Shown one piece after another: positions 59,295 to 64,000 of a stretch of DNA of 64,000 nt (position 1 is the stretch's first letter; each line of letters opens with the position of its first letter). Source of the stretch: Cordia subcordata (lineage: Eukaryota; Streptophyta; Magnoliopsida; Boraginales; Cordiaceae); contig JAPTOF010000012.1 of the NCBI GenBank assembly GCA_028554755.1, positions 2,002,501 through 2,066,500 on the forward strand. Direction: 5' to 3'. Position numbers and translations under genes: made by a program. The notes beneath the pieces are model-generated. The model was not told the origin of the DNA. It saw only the letters and a program-made list of their open reading frames with translations, and ran no database searches.

Positions 59295-62200
59295 TCAGCC
59301 AATGCTCAACCGCGAATCAGCAGATCGCATGTTAGTTTGGCGTCGAGGGATCCCAATTTCACAAGCATTAACTCGTGCAGCGAACCGGAGTGAACAAAGT
59401 GATTCACCCACTGAAGAGGGATCAGGTGAAACATTGACAAACATCAAGGTTTTCGAGTCTCCTCCTAAACAAGGCTGATTAACCATACATACACCCCATC
59501 AGAAAGACCGGATAAAATACAAAATGAAATGGACAAAAATATAAACAGATAAGTAGCTCATAACTTTTTCCCTTGTAGTTTTGACTAAAACAATTCACCT
59601 CACAGATCCTACAGATTTCCACTTGAAAGTTAAACTGCTATTTGTATACTATAATCCAATCTCATTAAATGCTTTGCTGATCAATAAGAACAGGTGTTAA
59701 CATCTTAATGAATTTAGCGAAAACGAATAGTGTGATGGCAAAGCAGAATGGGCACTAAAACTCATTAACCACTGGAAAAGTGACAAGGCTACATAAATCA
59801 TGATACATGCAGCTAGGGAGTCTTGTTGCAGTTTAAGGCAATTCAAAGTCTCTTAAACTAAACAGTTCATTTCTGAATAAAACCCTCAATTCCTTGGGTA
59901 AAAGGCTCAAAACCAGCAAGCATTCATAAATGGTCCTGATTACTTGTTTTCCTAAGAGCACGTTAAGTAAGCATCTCATCAAGCATTCAGGATCTGTATG
60001 CCAACTTCAGGAAATATGACCTCAAACATACTAAATGACAACTTCCACAGACAATGAAAAAGTAGAAATGTTTCTGTAACAAAATAAGCTTTCATCTCAT
60101 ATCACCTTTGAGGTTGAAATATTTACCTGGAGAAGATAAGTGAGCTTTGAGTTTCGGAAAGGCACATGTTCCTCCTTCTTTGCCAAGGCAAAAATAACAT
60201 CACTCAAAGATGATAAACTCTTATTGATGGCCTGATTACAGCTCAAAAAGTGGTTTGCCAAGTTATCACTATTCAGAAAATGAGGAAAGCACAAGTAGCC
60301 GAAGAAAAAAAAAAAGATAAGATGGTGTAGCTAAATACTTGAGTTTCTTTCAGCCGATCCCCGGTTGATCCACTTTTAGAGAGACGCTCACTACCAGCTA
60401 GGTCAATGAGATTTAGGACGCCTTGAACTTGTTGCTCCGTGCTCTAAAGAAATATGTTTGATAAGATAGGCAAATGAAAAGAATGAGACTAAAGTATCAC
60501 AGAGAAACACCAGATATACCTCATTAACACCTGATATTCGAAGGGTGAATACAAAATGGCTCCTTGATGATTGCTCGTTCATTTGCGTCCTGCCTACTGA
60601 CCTGAAAATTTGAAATCATAAAAAATGCTTAACTTCAAAAACTCAAAATTCTTTGTCCAGACTAGCAAACCATTGGTTTAATTTACTCAGGCATGAAGCA
60701 GATTGCTATGAAGATAGGTAACCCTGTTTCCCATACCTGCTCTGAGCAGCCCGCTCTAGAAGATATGAGACCTCCTTACTACTGCGAACATCCACAATTG
60801 TTAAATCAGAGACATGTGTGTTCCCATTTGCATCATGTTTAATTGAATATTGTTTTCCAGCATTCTCATTTCTTGACGCATCAAAGCTTGATCTATTTGG
60901 TGATAACAAGTCACGTATTGTTTCATTGTAAATTTCCAGCATTGATACCTACAAAATATTCAACAAATAGTTCATAATTCTGATATCAAGAATAGTCTTT
61001 TAGATTTAGTACCAAAGGAAACGCACTCTTACAACCCACCTGCATATCATATTTCCATCCCTGCAACTGAAGTGTTTGCCTGGTCTCAAACACCTGCTCC
61101 AATGTGCGTGGAATCAGCCCTTTCTGATCAGGAGTTCCTGGCTTGCCCATCATCGTGTATGTCTTGCCAGAACCAGTCTGACCATAGGCAAAGATGCAAA
61201 CCTGTAAAGAAGAATACCCAGGTCAATAACTTTGCTGGTCTTTGCTTGTCAACCACATTATACAGATACGTACAACCATTCTGACAAGTGTTTGACATTC
61301 AGACAGATATACTCTATAACCGTAAAACAGGCAGCAAAATATTTTAAAAGTGACAACAAACATTTTTTCACTCGGCTTTTCTAAATGATAAATCATGAAT
61401 AAGTAGAACTGAAGTAAGAAACGATTTTGTAGATAGACTAAGAATTCATTATTTATCAAACATTGGACGCATCGTCTGACCTAAAGTTTTGGAGAATGCA
61501 AATAACAATCACCTGGTTCCCAGAATGGCTACCATCACAAGAAATCAACTCAGTAAGCTAGAAGGGTATATTGTTACTAATGCATCACCTTGTAACCATC
61601 AAGCGCACTCTGTACAAGTTGAGATATTTCGACGAACACATCTTCTTGCAAGGCGTCAGGAGTGAACACTTTGTCAAAAGTAAAAGAATGTCTTTGCCCT
61701 ATAAAAGAAGAGAAATTAAGCAGACGTGAGAACCATTTGACAGTGAAGAGATGTTTTACAACTGAACTTCTGTATATTTGAGGAAGATTTACCATTTTGT
61801 GTCAAATCGATGGCTCTCCCAAGTGATTCCATTGACATGGGGAAAGAGATAACCTTGGGCTCCATACTAACTGCATCATCAGACAACAAAGGTCGTACTC
61901 TACAGAAAACCCGGATATTGCCTTTTAGTTCCTGAATTGGCAGAAGAAAAAGTCAACAAGAAAGTTTTGATAATAACTAGAAACAAACATTGTCATTTCC
62001 AGAAGTAAAATAGGTACCAGTATAGTATTATGCAATTTTTTCCGAAGCTTCTCTCCTTCTACAATTTTCAACTCTGCATCAGCAAGACGGTTTTGTAGAT
62101 CATAAATAATTTTCTTTTGTCCCTCAAATTCTGTCCTTGCTTCCACTGCTGACATATCAGACAACTAACACGATGCATATAAAACATTAGTGATCCTGTA

Positions 62201-64000
62201 ATAATTAGATTAACAACAAATCTCCTGAGGCAACATCAACATTCCATATACAGATGCAGTTAGCCACAAATAACTTAAGAATAAAGCATTTCAACTATTT
62301 GAATCAGGTTACCTGCAATTTCTTCTCAGCAAAAGCCAGTTGTTCCTGCAATCTTCTGATGAGTTCACTTTGAGATAAACATCTCGCCTGAGAAATATTA
62401 GAGAAAGCCATGAATGACTGATTGCATCTTAGCCAGTTACAGGAGAAGGAAAAGTGCTGAGACCAACCTCCAGCTCATTGGTCTTTGTAGTTAACCCATC
62501 TAACTCAGCAACTGATTTTCCAGTTTCTTCTTTGTGAGTTTCAAGATCTGCCATTAAAACCTGGACTCGTAATGATTGACGGTCACGATCATCCCTTACT
62601 TGCTGTAATTCCCCCCTCAAGCATTGAACTTCGCTGGTTAAAGCTTCTTTTTGTCTCATAGCCTCATCTTGAGAAGTCTACTTAAATAAGTAATGTAAAT
62701 ACTTTAAAAATTGCGAAATATAGAATATCAGCAAATGAAAGTATAATTCCAAAAACTGACCACCAATCAGAAAACACAGAATGCAATCAAGAAGAAAAGG
62801 AAGGGTGGTTGTGAAAATGGCTCTATCTAAAATGCAGAAATTAGATTCTTTTCCATTCAAAAAGCTAGAATTGTTTGCGCACATCAAAACCCGGTGAAAT
62901 CAAAATATAACACCATTACCAGATATACTGAAAAAAGATTCCAACTGAGTTAATAGCATGCAACATATTCTTTACTTTAGGATATATACAGCAGCTCATG
63001 CCATATCAGCTAGGAGCTAGGTCAAAGTGAAAGCATAATGAGACATGGTAAGTCAAGCCATCTAATATCTAAGTTATAGCATGACTTTCTTCTTAATGTT
63101 CTCTTATAGTTCTATATCTGTCCATCTACCAAATGCTGCAGTGCAGGCAGGCAGGTAATTTTGAACAGAGAGCAAGCTACAGTACTAGCACTAGAAGCAG
63201 AACTGCAGAAGTTGAATCTGTACTTAAATGAGTCCCTCAGTGAAACTCAGCATGTAATAATCAAATAAATAAATCAGCTTGAAGCAGGATAAGTAATTAT
63301 TGGAAAAGAATCTGAATGAAACTCACTCTAGAAGAAGAAAGCTGCTCCTGCACAGAGGTATAGTGTCCCCTCAAAGTGCTAAGGTTTTCCACAACAGCAG
63401 CCTTCTCTTTCTCCACTCGCTTAAGCATCTCATTAGTTGAAGCAAGCTCTGATTGAAGTCTACTATTATATTGTTGCAAGCTAGTGTTGTACTCCTGCAA
63501 CCTCTTATACATATCATTGAGAGACTGAATCTGCACGTCCCACAAAAGTATAAGTTAAATATTGATGGAAGGTGGTAGCTAAATCTGTATAGCTCCACTG
63601 GTTATCATGCCTAAGCTACCTTCTGATTGGCACCAGCATTATCCTGCAGAGCTCTCTTTAGTTCATCTTCAGCAGAGGCTTGTAATCTCTCTGCTGCTAC
63701 TCTTGCCTCTTTCTCTCTAGACAATGAATCTAATGCTTCCTAATAATTCGATACAACAATTTGTAATCAACAACTAAATCAACAAAAATATAGCTAAGAA
63801 GCCATTTTCCAGCAATCGATCCATAGGTTTCAGAAGTCAAATAACATTCTTCAACCAATCTTACCAACTTATCTGATTCCTCCTTTGCAAACTTTTCTTG
63901 TAGTGCCTGGTAATTTTTCCTTAATTCTGTTATTATCAAGCTCAATTCTTCTTCTTTTCCCTTCATAAGGGTCTCTGAGAGTAAGACAGATGTAATCTCA
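59295..64000 (-). CDS. Kinesin-14 (ATK1/KatA-type, C-terminal motor); N-terminus outside window
   Basis: Fourteen minus-strand exons join in phase to about 661 residues: 63865-64000 (continues upstream), 63620-63739, 63327-63530, 62468-62677, 62313-62387, 62018-62164, 61793-61931, 61589-61698, 61040-61201, 60737-60948, 60520-60601, 60339-60443, 60127-60231 and 59295-59474. A long coiled coil ([20 protein letters not shown] and following) leads into the neck and motor ([16 protein letters not shown]). The nucleotide-binding motifs are the P-loop GQTGSGKT, switch I NEQSSRSH and switch [10 protein letters not shown]. The motor ends [18 protein letters not shown] motor at the C-terminus after a GN neck marks a minus-end-directed kinesin-14 of spindles and phragmoplasts. 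The tail, which would bind microtubules, is off the window; about 130 residues are missing if it matches Arabidopsis ATK1 in size. ATK5 is an alternative. Confidence 0.94.

Overview
This window is plant nuclear DNA, most likely from a eudicot. It is AT-rich, the genes are split by GT-AG introns, and the proteins are plant-specific or plant-type. The species cannot be told from the sequence. I rebuilt nine protein-coding genes. Seven are complete and two run off the window edges. Where a family size is known to me, the spliced lengths agree: FIE 370 aa, GAUT12 533 aa, ILR3 234 aa, PNSL3 222 aa, CXXS1 118 aa.

Layout, left to right. 1-10383 (+) holds the 3' part of a mitochondrial-type pentatricopeptide-repeat (PPR) gene. 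10784-11455 (-) is an intronless gene for an uncharacterised, probably plastid protein. 12593-16788 (+) is the Polycomb WD40 gene FIE. 16789-21800 is AT-rich intergenic DNA with an inverted-repeat element. 22450-28275 (+) is an ATG18f-like PROPPIN/BCAS3-domain autophagy gene with a leader rich in upstream ORFs. 31815-35378 (+) is GAUT12/IRX8. 35760-36270 (-) is a decayed, unidentified coding sequence. 37387-41176 (-) is the bHLH gene ILR3. 41180-52330 is a repeat-rich block with an RNase H relic, a foldback Mutator-like element, an LTR/TRIM-like array carrying a nested Helitron, and a 128-bp satellite. 52337-53229 (-) is the thioredoxin-like gene CXXS1. 53400-57700 is another TE-rich block with an hAT-like element. 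57754-58848 (+) is PNSL3, and 59295-64000 (-) is a C-terminal-motor kinesin-14 that meets PNSL3 tail to tail.

The genes do not form a pathway. They cover organelle RNA processing, chromatin silencing, autophagy, xylan-related wall synthesis, iron homeostasis, redox, chloroplast NDH and spindle motors. This is the usual mixed order of a plant chromosome arm.

The most unusual items are: (i) two consecutive ATGA stop/start overlaps linking two uORFs to the ATG18f start codon; (ii) a 331-bp Helitron inserted in one repeat of an array whose neighbouring repeats keep the empty site; (iii) a near-palindromic 955-bp element with a perfect 10-bp target duplication; and (iv) a 128-bp satellite with alternating, dimeric unit types.
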